A stretch of DNA of 21,276 nt from Phoronis australis (GCA_002633005.1 NMRA01001412.1:1-21276), one strand, 5' to 3'. Counted from the first letter of the stretch, positions 8,403 to 17,845 are shown. Translations and numbers: made by a program. Notes: generated from the letters alone by a model not told the origin.

Positions 8403-8829
8403 GGGGGGTATTAGTCGGTTCTCAAGTGTCACGTTTTGTGGAGACATTTTTGTTGATAAGTGAAGTTCATTATTAAAGCTGAAGCGACTCGCTCTAGCTG
8501 TTTAGTTGGCTTTACGCTAATCCAGTTAGTCTTTTAAAACTCTCACTAAAATCGGCCTCATGATAGTCCTTATCCTGACAAGATTCCCTTTTAGTTAACA
8601 ATTCAGGTAAAACGTATTAGATGCGCAGTTTTCGTATTCGCTATTATCATTATTATTCGCCCTTACTTACAGTGTACAGAAGCCAAAGGCCCGAAACACT
8701 GGCGAGGGTCTTCCTCTGAGGACTACCCTTGGCTTTGCAATCTTTTTAATCAATTGTCTCACTTAACTCTAGTGAAGCATTTTCGTGGATCGCTGATGAT
8801 TAATGAGTTCTGGTTGGGGATCAAATGAA
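8403..8829. other. No supported gene
   Basis: Non-coding, AT-rich sequence between the 60-bp minisatellite and the palindrome; no ORF or repeat worth naming. Confidence 0.5.
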
Positions 8830-8851
8830 AGGACAAATTCAATTTTAGTCA

Positions 8852-8887
<36 letters not shown>

Positions 8888-8906
8888 CTAAAATTGAATT
8901 TGTCCT
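8830..8906. repeat. Palindrome: 22-bp perfect arms around (TA)n
   Basis: The left arm at 8830-8851 (aggacaaattcaatttt plus agtca) is the exact reverse complement of the right arm at 8885-8906. The 33-nt spacer is almost pure TA, so the whole segment can fold as one long hairpin. It may be a miniature inverted-repeat element or an unstable TA-cored palindrome. No target-site duplication is obvious. Confidence 0.95.
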
Positions 8907-9064
8907 ATACATATACATATATAAAGCAAGAAACCACAATTTTAATGGCTTCAATCGTTGAGTGACCTACCATGCGATGCTACAAATCGTTTTCATGGGA
9001 GGCTATTATAAAACACGACTAAGTGGCGTAGGCATATTCACGCCATACATCAGAATGCGTTCAG

Positions 9065-9370
9065 AAAATCACCGTGAGCACCCGTGATTGCGCCGTAGAA
9101 AAAGTGGGAGTGTTGCGAAAAACAGTTCTCAATGTACGTAACTTTTATGAGTCATTCTACCATAATGCTCCACCCATTATACAATGTTGCACCCATTATA
9201 TCATACCGTTCCACCCATTATACCATAATCCTCCACCCATTATCCATAACCTTCCACTCATTCTCGCCTCATTTTTCAGAGCAGAAGAAAAGGCAATGAA
9301 AGCAAGAATGAAAAAGCTGATGTCAGCAAAATTTAAGAACTTGGTAATTTTATATCTTCTATATGTGTAA
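9065..9370 (+). CDS. Candidate exon pair or short ORF, unknown
   Basis: One plus frame is open from 9065 to the stop at 9368-9370. Two parts look exon-like. 9065-9133 follows gcgttcag and ends AAT|gtacgt, encoding KITVSTRDCAVEKVGVLRKT plus three residues. 9280-9343 follows a good pyrimidine-rich acceptor (cctcatttttcag) and ends TTG|gtaatt. In the continuous frame the second part reads AEEKAMKARMKKLMSAKFKN. If spliced from the first exon in phase 0 it would read SRRKGNESKNEKADVSKI and stop. A minisatellite (9158-9262) fills the space between. No family recognised, and chance is possible. Confidence 0.25.
   Translation, partial: KITVSTRDCAVEKVGVLRKTVLNVRNFYESFYHNAPPIIQCCTHYIIPFHPLYHNPPPIIHNLPLILASFFRAEEKAMKARMKKLMSAKFKNLVILYLLYV
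9158..9262 (+). repeat. Imperfect minisatellite, about 25-27 bp units
   Basis: Four to five degenerate units built on ccacccattatac and cataatgct follow each other, with indels between units. Confidence 0.8.
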
Positions 9371-9659
9371 CAGAAGTATTTACGAAATTCAAAATCCACC
9401 GAGTCTTTAAATACTTGAATAATAGTTCTAGCTTCAAAGACCAGTTTGGCTCCAGTTGAGTATCAATTCAAGTCGAGTATCATTAGCCCATGATCATATG
9501 CTATGGCACCCTCTACAAAATGGAGGATTTTGATTTTCCATTGGTGGCGGTCCCAATCTTTCAAACTGATGAATTTAATAGCTTGATGAGCCATGACCTT
9601 AAAAGCTAATAACAAGCTACTATGAACAAATCTGTAGACGCAAACCAAGGGAACTGTGT

Positions 9660-9937
9660 GTTTACCCATACACGGGCCTACAACGTACATTAGCGTTTAC
9701 CCATACACGGACCTACAACGTACATTAGCGTTTACTCATACACGGGACTACACTGTTTACCTTTACACAGGCCTACAGTATCTAGCGGTATTTACCCCTA
9801 CACGGGCCTACTGTGTATGTTAGTAAACATGCACGGACTTAAATATTTATCCATACACGGGCCTAAAGAGTATAGCGGTGCTTACCCTTGCACGGGCCTA
9901 CAGTGTACATTAGTGTTTATCCATACATGGGCCTCTA
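9660..9937 (+). repeat. About 35-bp minisatellite, about 8 units
   Basis: The unit gtttacccatacacgggcc plus tacaacgtacattagc starts at 9660, 9695 and 9730 with 35-bp spacing. The copies become more diverged to the right, keeping the core acccNtacacgggccta. The minus ORF at 9463-9690 partly overlaps it and has no other support. Confidence 0.92.
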
Positions 9938-10120
9938 GGTTGAACAGAAAAATTTAATTAAAATTGAGTTGGAGTTGTAATTCACGTCCTGATAACGCTT
10001 GTAGAACCCACGTTCCGTCGAAAACCTTAACTTAGGACACGCAGCGCTGGTCTCAACTTGTTCCTTGGGATGTGACTTTCACCTGACGGTAATATATTTG
10101 TTCAGACCACGCACAAAATT

Positions 10121-10217
10121 CACTACGACGGCGTGACTCTGTTGATCACTGTGGCGGCGTGACTCTGTTTGATCACTGTGGCGGCGTGACTCTGTTGATC
10201 ACTGCGGTGGCGTGACT
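10121..10217 (+). repeat. 27/28-bp minisatellite, about 3.5 units
   Basis: The unit ggcggcgtgactctgttgat plus cactgt repeats three to four times. One copy has an extra T (ctgtttgatc). Confidence 0.92.
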
Positions 10218-11511
10218 TGAACTTTGTTTAACTTGGTGTGAAGAAAGATCCATTTGACAGTTGTTCTACAGCCCAGAGATTACTCTTTTACTAAATTAGG
10301 AACGAGTTCATACAAAGTTCATAACGGTAATCTGCTCCCGGACGCTCGCAGACGAGGGGAGCCGTCAGACTCAACAAAATAAATAGTGAATATGAACAAC
10401 GTTTTTTTACTGAAGGCAATTCTCCAGTGGTCATAAGTTCTGTTCATTCCCGACATACGTTTCGAATCGTCCCCCAACTTTTGCCTCCCGGGCTTCACAT
10501 GTTAACTTCACGGTTTCTCCCCTCAGTATTTTGTCTGTTGAAAATATCCAAAGACTCAATTTATTTTTTTTTCTGCTCGCCTGGTGGGATTGCGCTATCC
10601 CTAACTTCATGCATTCGGCATTCACGCCCCATCTCAGCTTCCAAGACTTATATCAACAGATGTCTGTCGTAATATAAGATAAATCATAAAATGACCCGCT
10701 TTACATTGCATCTATACCGGCAGTTGGCGCCAGCACCTGTAGTAATACTTTGAGTAGGTACACATGTGTGTACATTCGTCCCTTTCCACTTTGCAGGTTT
10801 GGGAAGCCACAACGAACTTTGAAGCGTTTTTTAAAATTAAAATACTTGTTTGTAACGGAAATAAAAAACCTATCACAGTAAGGGCGTTGTGAGACCTATT
10901 TGATCAGAGTAAAATGCTTCACTCGATTTTCGTCTTGTGTCACCATTCCTAGGAATATTTTAAAGACTTCCTACTTTAGCACCTGAGGGAATTTTGATGA
11001 ACAACTTCAATAGTTGGATGGAAGTGAATGAAATGATATTTTTCAAAACCGCAACAGTTATTTAGCGTTCATCTTTGAACTGAGTATCAAGTAAAATGTG
11101 TTCATTTGCTATTTAATACAACTGTTATTTTGCTATTTACGTGCCTTTTCTGTTCTGCTAAATCTTACATGGTCACGTGACCCGATTTGCGACATTGGTA
11201 GAAGTTGAAAGTCTAAATCTATACTTCTAGAAATATTTATATACATGTACTTTACAGAGTTAATGTCTACAGTTTTAAGACACTGCACTTAATACACAGA
11301 CATGTGGGTAATTACAGTACCCAACAAGCGCGCCGTATTTTGTTGTTTTTGCCTGCTGCTGTTCCTACATGCATGTTACAAAATATTAGAAACTGTTAAA
11401 ATTAATTATCACTCTGTGCATAGGAATTCACTTTTTCATAAAATGTTGTTCTGTTCTGGGGGGCAACACTTTTGTAATTCTTGAGTGTTATCACCATGTC
11501 ACTCACAACTT
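10218..11511. other. No supported gene
   Basis: ORFs on both strands near 10427-10672 and 11302-11484 overlap each other or are AT-driven; none shows a known motif. No transposon hallmark was seen. Confidence 0.5.
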
Positions 11512-11812
11512 CACAGAAGGTAGTACTTTAGTGCGGCAACAGCTTTAGGGCCAACGTCATAATAGGGCCGCCCCGGATTACAAGGCGGTAGAAGTCGCCA
11601 TTGTTCCTGAGAAAAGAATGCGCATTCACAGAAGGCAATACTATAGCGTGGTCACGGATTTCGGGGCCAACGTCAGAATACGGCCGTCCTGGATTACACG
11701 GTGGTAGGATACTCCTTTGTTCTGGAAATAACTGAGAGACGCGTTCACAGAAAGCTTTACTGTACTGTGTCCGCGGCTTTATAGGGACAATGTCCGAATA
11801 TAGACATAGTCT
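11512..11812 (+). repeat. Diverged 115-119 bp tandem repeat, about 2.6 units
   Basis: Units begin with cacagaa at 11512, 11627 and 11746. Each holds ggccaacgtca(t/g)aata, then cggcc(g)NccNggattaca and a ttgttc block. The first two units are roughly 70% alike, the third is partial and more diverged. The 120-codon minus ORF at 11528-11890 runs through the repeat and is probably not a gene. Confidence 0.85.
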
Positions 11813-12214
11813 CAACACTGATGAGTGAAAAGCAGCCCTTAAATAGGAACCGTTTTCATTATTTATGTTTTGTCCGCAAGATGGCTCCACCTTCCATAAT
11901 ATTACATGTATAATAAAATGTCTTGAATTTAAAGTTTCATCTCGGGACGCTGATCACGTTTAGGCTCATTGACCAAAACAAACATCTTGTGTCATGAAAG
12001 ACATTCCAAATGGTACACTGCTGTGTCATTGTCCTCCACCACCAAAAACCGATCGAACTCTGTCATTGAACAAAGTATAGTGGTCCACCGGACCGCATTA
12101 TAGATACCGGTAGATGTACAGTACCTTAGTTAACTCATATACAGCGAACATTACCTATCTGTATGGAAGTCCAGTACAAGGGCTTCAACGTTTGCATTCG
12201 AAATTAAAATCGAA
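11813..12214. other. No supported gene
   Basis: Unique-looking non-coding sequence left of duplication copy C. It does not resemble 14306-14888, the sequence left of copy D. Confidence 0.5.
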
Positions 12215-12330
12215 ATGATTGAAGGAATAAATACACAGTGTATACAGTCCACGTGTTTAATCAGCATTGTATCCAAGCTCGCGGATTTCTTTGGATATCA
12301 CCAAACTAGGTCAAACCCGATGTTTTTCAG

Positions 12331-12428
12331 AGAAACATGGAAGAGACCAAGTCAGCCGAGCTTCTCGAGTCTGCGGACGAACTTGCAGGAAAGTCAGTGC
12401 ATGAATATATGTACAAAACTGAACACCG
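12331..12428 (+). CDS. Exon (copy C), MEETKSAELL protein, unknown
   Basis: 98-bp exon after a strong acceptor (gatgtttttcag) and before a near-consensus donor (CACCG|gtaggt). ATG at 12337 opens a frame encoding MEETKSAELLESADELAGKS followed by VHEYMYKTEH and the first two bases of an Arg codon. The peptide is acidic then basic and reads as real coding sequence. If the donor is not used the frame ends at once (CGG TAG). Against copy D the only change seen in the codons is synonymous (gcc/gcg, Ala). The ATG may be the start, or the frame may continue from an upstream exon (RN precede it). No downstream partner exon was identified. Confidence 0.5.
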
Positions 12429-12486
12429 GTAGGTATAACGGGACATTAGGCTCTCTCTACACTATTCGATTATTGAGCGGTGATGT

Positions 12487-12704
12487 TTTTTACGGGATTT
12501 CTCCGCGCGATTTTTCAAATTCTTGAACCGCGAATGAAAGCTCATCGTTCAAGCGATTTGATATCTATTAGACTCGCTGATGCGAGTTGTTTTGTTTTTT
12601 CTCTAAAATCATCCCATAAATGCAAAATTGCGCATTTTTATCTCCGAATTATAGAAAATTTATTTGTTTCTCAACACAGCTCGAAAATATGGACAAACAC
12701 ATGT
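12487..12704 (+). other. 218-bp segment present in copy C, absent from copy D
   Basis: In copy D gcggtgatgt joins directly to gtgtatag. In copy C the two are separated by 218 bp. The 4-bp word atgt occurs at both breakpoints (12483-12486 and 12701-12704), which suggests a microhomology-mediated deletion in D. AT-rich, no coding signal. Confidence 0.85.
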
Positions 12705-13181
12705 GTGTATAGTTCTTTCAGCTGCTTTTAATTTTCATCTAGAAAAGGGTCATTCCTAGCGCCCTCTGGGGTCTGTTTCATGAAAGTTACGCCAGAGAGC
12801 AAAATGTAAATTTGTATGTTAAAGGCATCGCTCTGAGCCCACCAGAGCCATGAATTGACAGATGTATTAGCTTACGTTTGTATACGTCACTGCAACTATC
12901 ATCTTTTAATTCAAACAGCACCAATACGCACTGGCTATTCAAATCCCTATTCAATACAACTTTTAACGCCCTTTTGTTCTTTGTGATGAGATCTTGCGAT
13001 GTCCCAATATGGCAAGGGAAGGCAACTTCATCTATCATTTGACCGGCCTGAGTTAGAGTGATTAAACTGAAATTTTCATATATTTTTCAAAGGCTTCTCG
13101 GCTTCTCTAGGACTATCTGCTTAGAACAATATATCTAAAATAATAAATAAATCCTTTTAAGTTAGACTTTAAGACATACCA

Positions 13182-13224
13182 TACACACACACACACACAC
13201 ACAGACACACACAGACACACACAG

Positions 13225-13256
<32 letters not shown>

Positions 13257-13289
13257 CCGCGCGCCCACACACACACACACGTGTGTGTT
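13182..13289. repeat. (CA)n microsatellite, copy C
   Basis: CA dinucleotides with a few agac interruptions, ending in a cacacgtgtgtg palindrome. The minus ORFs rich in Val-Cys are translations of this repeat. Confidence 0.97.
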
Positions 13290-13659
13290 ATACAACGTAC
13301 GTGTTCGTACCAGTGATTATGATGTGTGTCAATGTGTTGTATAGACTGACAAGACTTTGCAGGTTTATATTTACATATAAACGTTATGCAAAATTGGTTA
13401 AATGCACGACATTTGTTGCTAGCTATCTTTATTCCATTCCGTTCGAGCTTCCCAACTGACCTCTCGCAAGCTCCACCCACTTGCGTACTCGTAATGTCGA
13501 CCAACAAACAATAAGATTTACCCGGCAACATGTTGTTTGTCGGGTAAAATGACGGCTTGGAAACGAAGGTGTGTCAATAATGCTGCGTTCTAATTGGTCA
13601 GTTAAGCCGTCACTCAAATTCCTGGCGATAGATCAATTACAACAGATATGTAAACGTGT

Positions 13660-13809
13660 ATGTGTGTACATTTTGAAGATGGAGATTTCACGCAAAGTTT
13701 ATTGAAAGACAATGAACGCTCTTTTATTCTAGAATTAATTCTGGAATACTTTTTCAAATTTGTTACTCGCATGAACGGGCCTTCAGACGTCCGGGAGCGG
13801 ACAAGATGA
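13660..13809 (+). CDS. 49-codon ORF (copy C), unknown
   Basis: ATG at 13660, stop TGA at 13807-13809, with an upstream in-frame stop at 13651. It encodes MCVHFEDGDFTQSLLKDNER then SFILELILEYFFKFVTRMNG and PSDVRERTR. The charge pattern and amphipathic middle look like real protein rather than noise. Every base of the ORF appears identical in copy D (16275-16424), while the flanks differ. An inverted CCAAT box (attgg, 13593-13597) lies about 65 bp upstream. It may be a terminal exon whose start lies upstream, or a short gene. The larger minus ORF at 13763-13972 overlaps it and seems a shadow. Confidence 0.38.
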   Translation: MCVHFEDGDFTQSLLKDNERSFILELILEYFFKFVTRMNGPSDVRERTR

Positions 13810-14304
13810 AACGGGAAGAGCAGTAAAATTGGAAATTGGGGTGGAGACTTCCAGAGGAGATAAGTGGTGCTAACCGTGAGAGCAAAGAATGTAAATTTGT
13901 GAAATATGAAAAAGTGCCTCTGTAAGTCGTGAACTCAATATTATCAACGTGAACCATAACTAGCCAATCCACCTTGTCATTATCGACTGCAAATTGTGTT
14001 AGGAGCTATGACAATTTTTTGGGTTGACTTCGTACGCGATACGATTAGTCGCCAGAGATGTGGGCATTTTTCAAGTCGTACGAATTATGAAATTGCCTTC
14101 AATCACCGCATAATACTGAATGAATGACATCCCTACAACTCAACTCAGTGTTTAGCATTGTTAATATAGTCACGTAGTAGGTCGTATATACAGAATATAG
14201 GACCATGGCCTACTAATAAATGTTTCTACGCTTTGTAAAGTGTCCCGAAATGAAAGTGTCTTCAAGTATCAAACACAAACTTTCAACAATAATCGAGACA
14301 GCGT

Positions 14305-14305
14305 N
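14305..14305. other. Assembly gap (single N)
   Basis: The N falls exactly where similarity between duplication copies C and D stops, so copy C ends at a contig edge rather than at a biological border. Confidence 0.75.
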
Positions 14306-14888
14306 TCTATTAGTCGGTTGCCGAGTTTATTACAGTTTACACACAACAGACTCTAGTCTATGGGGCCGAGTAAATACATGTAACAGTTTACACACCTCCG
14401 TCACTAACCTACATGTTTGCACGTGGTGAACTCTAGGTTTTGCTAATAACTCGCATTCCAGTTCAGACATGAACTTATAGTTTTATGTTACAGTCATCAA
14501 GCCCAATTAATTAGGATTGAACAGTTATTCACATAATTCACAATGTATTCAAGCGCAGAATAATATACAATTATCTTGAGTATGCATAAAAGTGGCATGG
14601 CCAAGGTCAAATTCGATTTTGAGTGCAAAGGTTAGTCCTCCCAAGCCCGAGTAATCGTCCTGGATTAAACCACTAGATATAGAACGCAAGGAAATGGATG
14701 ATGTACGCAACAAATTTTTCTCAACGCCGTAACTCCTTGTGGCGAAGACAAAATTCGCCAACGCAAGAGTTCAAGGTTTCGGATATCACCTATCTACCAG
14801 CGGTACAAGATTACTTTTCTACCTCTTAAAATTGCGCACCAACGAGGAGGGGCTCCATCCTCTCGCTCCCTTCTTTATCACCACTTTT
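14306..14888. other. Unique sequence between duplication copies
   Basis: Not similar to the left flank of copy C. A 70-codon minus ORF at 14549-14761 (MANFVFATRSYGVEKNLL...) is open but resembles no family known to me. The long plus ORF starting at 14739 runs from here into copy D and is kept open by the 30-bp repeats. Confidence 0.45.
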
Positions 14889-15004
14889 ATGATTGAAGGA
14901 ATAAATATACAGTGTATACTGTCCACGCGTTTAATCAGCATTGTATTCAAGTTCGCGGATTTCTTTGGATATCACCAAACTAAGTCAAACCCCATGTTTT
15001 TCAG

Positions 15005-15102
15005 AGAAACATGGAAGAGACCAAGTCAGCGGAGCTTCTCGAGTCTGCGGACGAACTTGCAGGAAAGTCAGTGCATGAATATATGTACAAAACTGAACAC
15101 CG
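15005..15102 (+). CDS. Exon (copy D), MEETKSAELL protein, unknown
   Basis: Same exon as at 12331-12428, with acceptor ccatgtttttcag and donor CACCG|gtaggt. ATG is at 15011. The encoded peptide is the same as in copy C, and the only codon change seen is synonymous. Unlike copy C, the last 10 exon bases and the donor are repeated five more times downstream. If the first donor were skipped, translation would end at the TAG that overlaps it, so only the first donor is compatible with this frame. If the duplication is real these would be two paralogous exons; if not, two alleles. Confidence 0.5.
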
Positions 15103-15272
15103 GTAGGTATAACGGCACATTACTGAACACCGGTAGGTATAACGGCACATTACTGAACACCGGTAGGTATAACGGCACATTACTGAACACCGGTAGGTAT
15201 AACGGCACATTACTGAACACCGGTAGGTATAACGGCACATTACTGAACACCGGTTGGTATAACTGCACATTA
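15093..15272 (+). repeat. 30-bp array, six units, each holding a splice donor
   Basis: The unit ctgaacaccggtaggtataa plus cggcacatta starts at 15093 and repeats every 30 bp to 15272. The first four or five are identical, the last has two changes (ggttggt and aactgc). Copy C has a single unit at 12419-12448. Each unit contains CACCG|gtaggt, the donor of the exon at 15005. Because 30 is divisible by three, another frame (LNTGRYNGTL per unit) stays open, which creates the 239-codon ORF at 14739-15458. Confidence 0.97.
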
Positions 15273-15788
15273 GGCTCCCTCTTCACTATTCGATTATTGA
15301 GCGGTGATGTGTGTATAGTTCTTTCTGCTGCTTTTAAAATTCATCTAGAAAAGGTTATTCCTAGCGCCTTCTGGGGTCTGTTTCATGAAAGTTACGCCAG
15401 AGAGCAAAATGTAAATTTGTATGTTAGAGGCATCGCTCTGAGCCCACCAGAGCCATGAATTGACAGATGTATTAGCTTACGTTTGTATACATGTACGTCA
15501 CTGCAACTATCATCTTTTAATTCAAACAGCACCAATACGCACTGGCTATTCAAATCCCTATTCAATACAACTTTTACCGCCCTTTTGTTCTTTGTGATGA
15601 GATCTTGCGATGTCCCAATATGGCGAGGGAAGGCAACTTCATCTATCATTTGACCGCCCTGAGTTCGAGTGATTAAACTGAAGTTTTCATATTTTTCAAA
15701 GGCTTCTCGGCTTCTCTAGGACTATCTGCTTAGAACAATATATCTAAAATAATAAATAAATCCTTTGAAGTTAGGCTTTCAGACATAC

Positions 15789-15905
15789 CACACACACACA
15801 AACACACACACACACACACGTGTATATATATATATATATATATATATACGCACACACATACACACACACAGATACGCGCGCCCGCACACACACACACGTG
15901 TGTGT
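15789..15905. repeat. (CA)n-(TA)n compound microsatellite, copy D
   Basis: CA runs on both sides of a TA block (about 15823-15848), ending in the same cacacgtgtgtg palindrome as copy C. ORFs across it are repeat translations. Confidence 0.97.
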
Positions 15906-16274
15906 TATACAACGTACGTGTTCGTACCAGTGGTTATGATATGTGTCAATGTGTTGTATAGACTGACAAGACTGTGCAGGTATATTTACATAGAAACGTT
16001 ATGCAAAATTGGTTAAATGCACGACACTTGTTGTTAGCTATCTTTATTCCATTCCGTTCGAGCTTCCCAACTGACCTATCGCAAGCTCCGCCCACTTGCG
16101 TACATGTAATGTCGACCAACAAACAATAAGATTTACCCGGCAACATGTTGTTTGTCGGGTAAAATGACGGCTTGGAAACGAAGGTGTGTCAATAATGCTG
16201 CGTTCTAATTGGTCAGTTAAGCCGTCACTCAAATTCCTGGCGATAGATCAATTACAACAGATATGTAAACGTGT

Positions 16275-16424
16275 ATGTGTGTACATTTTGAAGATGGAGA
16301 TTTCACGCAAAGTTTATTGAAAGACAATGAACGCTCTTTTATTCTAGAATTAATTCTGGAATACTTTTTCAAATTTGTTACTCGCATGAACGGGCCTTCA
16401 GACGTCCGGGAGCGGACAAGATGA
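16275..16424 (+). CDS. 49-codon ORF (copy D), unknown
   Basis: Same ORF as at 13660-13809, with no change seen. A 1-bp deletion (gaaagg for gaaacgg) lies just after its stop codon and leaves it intact. Confidence 0.38.
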   Translation: MCVHFEDGDFTQSLLKDNERSFILELILEYFFKFVTRMNGPSDVRERTR

Positions 16425-17145
16425 AAGGGAAGAGCAGTAAAATTGGAAATTGGGGTGAAGGCTTCCAGAGGAGATAAGTGGTGCTAACCGTGAGAGCAAA
16501 GAATGTAAATTTGTGAAATATGAAAAAGTGCCTCTGTAAGTCGTGAACTCAATATTATCAACGTGAACCATAACTAGCCAATCCACCTTGTCATTATCGA
16601 CTGCAAAGTGTGTTAGGAGCTATGACAAAATTTTGGGTTGACTTCGTACGCGATACGATTAGTCGCCAGAGATGGGGGCATTTTTCAAGTCGTACGAATT
16701 ATGAAATTGCCTTCAATCACCGCATAATAATGAATGAATGACATCCCTACAACTCAACTCAGTGTTTAGCATTGTTAATATAGTCACGAAGTAGGTCGTA
16801 TATACAGAATATAGGACCATGGCCTACTAATAAATGTTTCTACGCTTTGTAAAGTGTCCCGAAATGAAAGTGTCTTCAAGTATCAAACACAAACAAACTT
16901 TCAACAATAATCGAGACAGCGTTAATTTTAGCTTCTTTCTTAACTTCGAACCTATTAGTCAACTTAAACTAACCAACACAAAGGTAAATTGCGTCACACC
17001 TTTGGTTTCCTTGTATTATGCGCTACATTCCACAAAGTACGCAGGGTCTTGTTCTGTCGATGGTGCCCAACTTATTGAAACACAAAATCCATCTCGAGTG
17101 AGGTAAAAATGATGGGGGACACAGTTTCGGTTCAAGGAGAGCTAG

Positions 17146-17221
17146 GGGGGCAATCCTCCAAGTGGTGGACAGCTGGGGGCCCTCCTCAAAGTGCTGGACA
17201 GCAGGGGACGCTCCTACAAGC

Positions 17222-17266
<45 letters not shown>

Positions 17267-17372
17267 TATTGTGATATTTAAAATGAGGGTGACCTCTTCA
17301 GTGATAGCACTGCTTTCCAAGAGGGCCCTCAAGTGGTGGACAGCTGAAGGCGCTCCTCCAAGTGGAGGACAG
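17146..17372 (+). repeat. VNTR (about 24-bp units) split by a (TTA)n run
   Basis: Units built on ctcctccaagtggtggacag plus cNgggg lie at 17146-17220 and again at 17318-17372. (TTA)n fills 17224-17270 between them. The 100-codon ORF at 17109-17411 (WWTAGG, poly-Tyr, WWTAEG) is a translation of these repeats. Confidence 0.9.
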
Positions 17373-17683
17373 CAGACTTGGAAATTGCAACAAAATGCAA
17401 GATGTCGCTAAATGGCGATCAAAAGTTGTAATTTATCCCAGATTTCGCCAACAAAAATTTTTTCAACACACAAAATAGTTTCTGATGAATGGAGTGTGCT
17501 CACCGCATCGTTCCGGGACAACCACAACGGAATGGAAAACTTGAATACAATGCATATAGTCATCCAACTGTTCGCTCCCGTCATGATCAATCTTTAAGCC
17601 TTGCTTGCGTGTTGCTTTTCACAAACACGATACTTTGGCTCTAGTTGGTGGGGAGCGGGCGCGTTTTTATTTTTTTATTCTAG

Positions 17684-17802
17684 TCAGAGACCAAACGCCT
17701 CACAATGTTTTGTTTCTGAGACTGAATATGTTTTACATGCTATCAGAAATGATCGGGTATAATCACGAGAAATTGAGGGCAGATCACTTCCGGCAAGAAT
17801 AG
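17684..17802 (+). CDS. Candidate terminal exon, unknown
   Basis: A very pyrimidine-rich acceptor (tttttatttttttattctag) precedes an open stretch encoding RDQTPHNVLFLRLNMFYMLS, then EMIGYNHEKLRADHFRQE and a stop at 17800-17802. The peptide is reasonably protein-like. No upstream partner or donor could be paired with it. Confidence 0.25.
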
Positions 17803-17845
17803 CCGAACGCTGCTAACGTATGGTCTGCCTTGCGGAAATTACCGA

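Larger units (their letters stand above)
12215..14304 (+). repeat. Direct duplication, copy C (about 2.1 kb)
   Basis: This copy aligns with 14889-16922 in the same orientation at high identity (a few percent differences by eye). It starts at atgattgaaggaataaata and ends at the N at 14305. Compared with copy D it has one instead of six 30-bp units, an extra 218 bp (12487-12704), a pure CA-type microsatellite, and lacks a 6-bp acatgt insertion. It could be a true tandem duplication, two copies of an unknown element, or two haplotypes placed side by side. Confidence 0.93.
14889..16922 (+). repeat. Direct duplication, copy D (about 2.0 kb)
   Basis: Partner of 12215-14304, offset about 2.67 kb. 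It has the six-unit 30-bp array, lacks 218 bp seen in C, and carries a (TA)n block inside its CA microsatellite. At 16922 the sequence goes on beyond the point where copy C meets the N. Confidence 0.93.

Noticed and set aside
11528-11890. 120-codon minus ORF
   Set aside because: It spans a diverged tandem DNA repeat, the repeat units do not stay in one frame (115 and 119 bp), and no motif is seen.
12787-13038. 83-codon minus ORF, also open in copy D (15392-15649)
   Set aside because: Openness in both copies is expected from their high identity. There are amino-acid changes and an in-frame 6-bp insertion, and no recognisable motif or splice context.
13113-13531. Minus ORFs rich in Val-Cys
   Set aside because: Translations of the CA microsatellite and its flanks; the same applies to 15730-16016.
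15001-15286. Minus ORFs with repeated Cys/Tyr or NVPLYLPVFS units
   Set aside because: They are reverse-strand translations of the 30-bp array.
14739-15458. 239-codon plus ORF, the longest in the window
   Set aside because: It stays open mainly through the six 30-bp repeats and runs from unique sequence into the duplication. The better coding signal over the same DNA is in another frame (exon 15005-15102) with real-looking splice sites.
17109-17411. 100-codon ORF with poly-Tyr and WWTA repeats
   Set aside because: Made of VNTR units and the (TTA)n run.
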